Below are positions 62,911 to 64,000 of a stretch of 64,000 bases of DNA, piece after piece (the stretch's first letter is position 1; each line of letters opens with the position of its first letter). The stretch lies in NCBI RefSeq assembly GCF_001467025.1, contig NZ_LNXV01000003.1, positions 1-64,000 on the forward strand, in the 5' to 3' direction. The position numbers were made by a program, and so were the translations under genes. Source of the DNA: Legionella brunensis. Lineage in GTDB: Bacteria; Pseudomonadota; Gammaproteobacteria; Legionellales; Legionellaceae. Below the pieces are notes generated by a model, which saw only the letters and a program-made list of their open reading frames with translations, was not told the origin of the DNA and made no database searches.

Positions 62911-64000
62911 ATGAGCGTCAACACCAACGAAAAAATTATTATATTAGACACCACCTTAAGGGATGGTGAACAAGCGCCAGGCGCTACGATGATGGTGAGT
63001 CAGAAAATTGAAATTGCCGAAGCGCTTGATTCAATGGGTGTGGATATCATTGAAGCGGGTTTCGCCGCAGCTTCTTCAGGTGATTTTGCATGTATTAAGC
63101 AAATTTCCAGGGTAGTAAAAAATGCCAGGGTCAGTAGCCTGGCGAGAGCTAAAATTCCAGATATTGAAGCAGCTGGTATGGCGGTTAAATCCGCCGTAAA
63201 TCCGAGGATACATACGTTTATTTCAACCTCAGATTTGCATTTAAAATATCAATTTAGAATGACTCAGGAGGATGCTTTGGCAGCAGTAGAGTCTTCCGTC
63301 AAGAGTGCGCGAAACTTTTGTGACGATGTTGAATGGTCGGCGATGGATGCTACGCGCTCAAATATAGATTTTTTGGCGAAGGCTGTTGAGATGGCTATCA
63401 ATGCTGGTGCAAATACAATCAATATTCCTGATACGGTTGGTTATACTACACCTGATGAATACAGTGATTTAATCAAAGCCTTAAAAAATAAGGTAGCCAA
63501 TATTGATAAAGTTATTTTATCTGTGCATTGTCATAACGATCTAGGATTAGCTGTAGCAAATTCGATGGCAGCAATTCGTGCTGGTGCTAGACAAATCGAA
63601 TGTACGATAAATGGTATTGGTGAACGTGCTGGCAATGCAGCATTAGAGGAAATAGTTATGACTATCAAAACCAGACAGGATAAATTTCCTTTTACCATGA
63701 ATATAAATCCAACACATATTGCAACAGTTTCACAAATGGTCTCAAAAGCTAGTGGATTTACTGTGCAAAAAAATAAAGCCATCGTCGGTGCGAATGCCTT
63801 TGCTCACGAATCAGGTATTCATCAGGATGGTATGCTAAAGTGCCGCGAGACTTATGAAATTATGACGCCTGAATCCGTGGGGTTTTCTCAATCAAAATTA
63901 AGCATGGGTAAACACTCTGGACGTGCTGCATTCCGGAATAAATTATCTGCATTGCAAATGGATGTTAGAGAAGATAATTTTGATGAGTTATTTAATAAAT
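62911..64000 (+). CDS. Second 2-isopropylmalate synthase-like gene (runs off the end)
   Basis: At least 363 codons are visible. The product begins MSVNTNEKIIILDTTLRDGE and carries FISTSDLHLKYQF, HCHNDLGLAVANSM, NGIGERAGNAALEE, HESGIHQDGMLKCRETYE and MGKHSGRAAFRNKL, with the same order as the gene at 54116. By eye the two proteins are about three-quarters identical, an old duplication. AGGAAAATAAA precedes the ATG. Whether this copy keeps the C-terminal leucine domain cannot be seen. Control by the divergent Lrp-type regulator is likely. Confidence 0.88.
   Translation, partial: MSVNTNEKIIILDTTLRDGEQAPGATMMVSQKIEIAEALDSMGVDIIEAGFAAASSGDFACIKQISRVVKNARVSSLARAKIPDIEAAGMAVKSAVNPRIHTFISTSDLHLKYQFRMTQEDALAAVESSVKSARNFCDDVEWSAMDATRSNIDFLAKAVEMAINAGANTINIPDTVGYTTPDEYSDLIKALKNKVANIDKVILSVHCHNDLGLAVANSMAAIRAGARQIECTINGIGERAGNAALEEIVMTIKTRQDKFPFTMNINPTHIATVSQMVSKASGFTVQKNKAIVGANAFAHESGIHQDGMLKCRETYEIMTPESVGFSQSKLSMGKHSGRAAFRNKLSALQMDVREDNFDELFNK

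Noticed and set aside
1-64000. CRISPR arrays, tRNA genes and rRNA operons
   Set aside because: No regularly spaced direct repeats of suitable length and no cloverleaf or rRNA signature were seen on either strand by eye.

Overview
The window looks like the chromosome of a non-pneumophila Legionella or a close relative in the Legionellales. The base composition is AT-rich. Ordinary gammaproteobacterial housekeeping genes (uvrB, zapA, the pepP-ubiH-visC group, phaC) alternate with proteins that join eukaryote-like modules (F-box-like segments, ankyrin and leucine-rich repeats, a LicA/choline-kinase-like fold), which is typical of Dot/Icm effector repertoires. The species cannot be named from sequence reading alone, and effector status is inferred throughout.

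Layout. 1-7.5 kb: the first codons of a gene leaving the window, a histidine acid phosphatase, a GNAT-like protein, an aspartate aminotransferase and uvrB. 7.5-12 kb: a 6S RNA, a phasin, a hemerythrin-like protein, and a complete bufferin-type operon (DUF2282 precursor, MNIO/DUF692 enzyme, DUF2063 partner, DoxX) that lies between 6S RNA and zapA. 12-16.5 kb: the ubiquinone cluster ygfB-like/pepP/ubiH/visC. 16.5-26.3 kb: an outer-membrane barrel, a DUF1566 surface protein, a four-gene MacAB-TolC-like exporter, a MerA-like flavoenzyme and a zeta-toxin-like kinase carrying a signal peptide. 26.3-41 kb: accessory DNA with an F-box/ankyrin protein between two 33-bp direct repeats, a LuxR remnant, NAD-formate dehydrogenase, several unrecognised proteins (one behind a PmrA-like box), a decayed serine hydrolase, a Nudix protein, a queuosine-precursor transporter and an F-box/LicA fusion.

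41-47 kb: PHB synthase, a CoA-binding protein, a DUF4424 protein, a lytic transglycosylase and an MsrB-MsrA fusion. 47-54 kb: a run of effector-like genes (LRR-ankyrin, LRR/F-box-like, a protein with a possible Cys-His-Asp triad, an ankyrin-like protein, a membrane-anchored F-box-like protein). 54-64 kb: two 2-isopropylmalate synthase paralogues bracket two patatin-like lipases, a four-gene AaeAB/NodT-like exporter and an Lrp-type regulator whose divergent promoter holds two Lrp-like boxes; the second leuA runs off the end.

Functional themes are copper/metal stress (bufferin cluster), polyhydroxybutyrate storage (phasin and PhaC, which are unlinked), ubiquinone synthesis, tripartite efflux (two systems) and host manipulation. 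The most interesting points are a perfect 16-bp hairpin inside the 5' end of bufB, the bufferin cluster between zapA and 6S RNA, the F-box/choline-kinase fusion, the candidate cysteine-protease-like effector, the exported zeta-like kinase, and the two leuA copies, at least one of which lacks the feedback domain. I saw no tRNA, 5S/16S/23S rRNA or CRISPR array.
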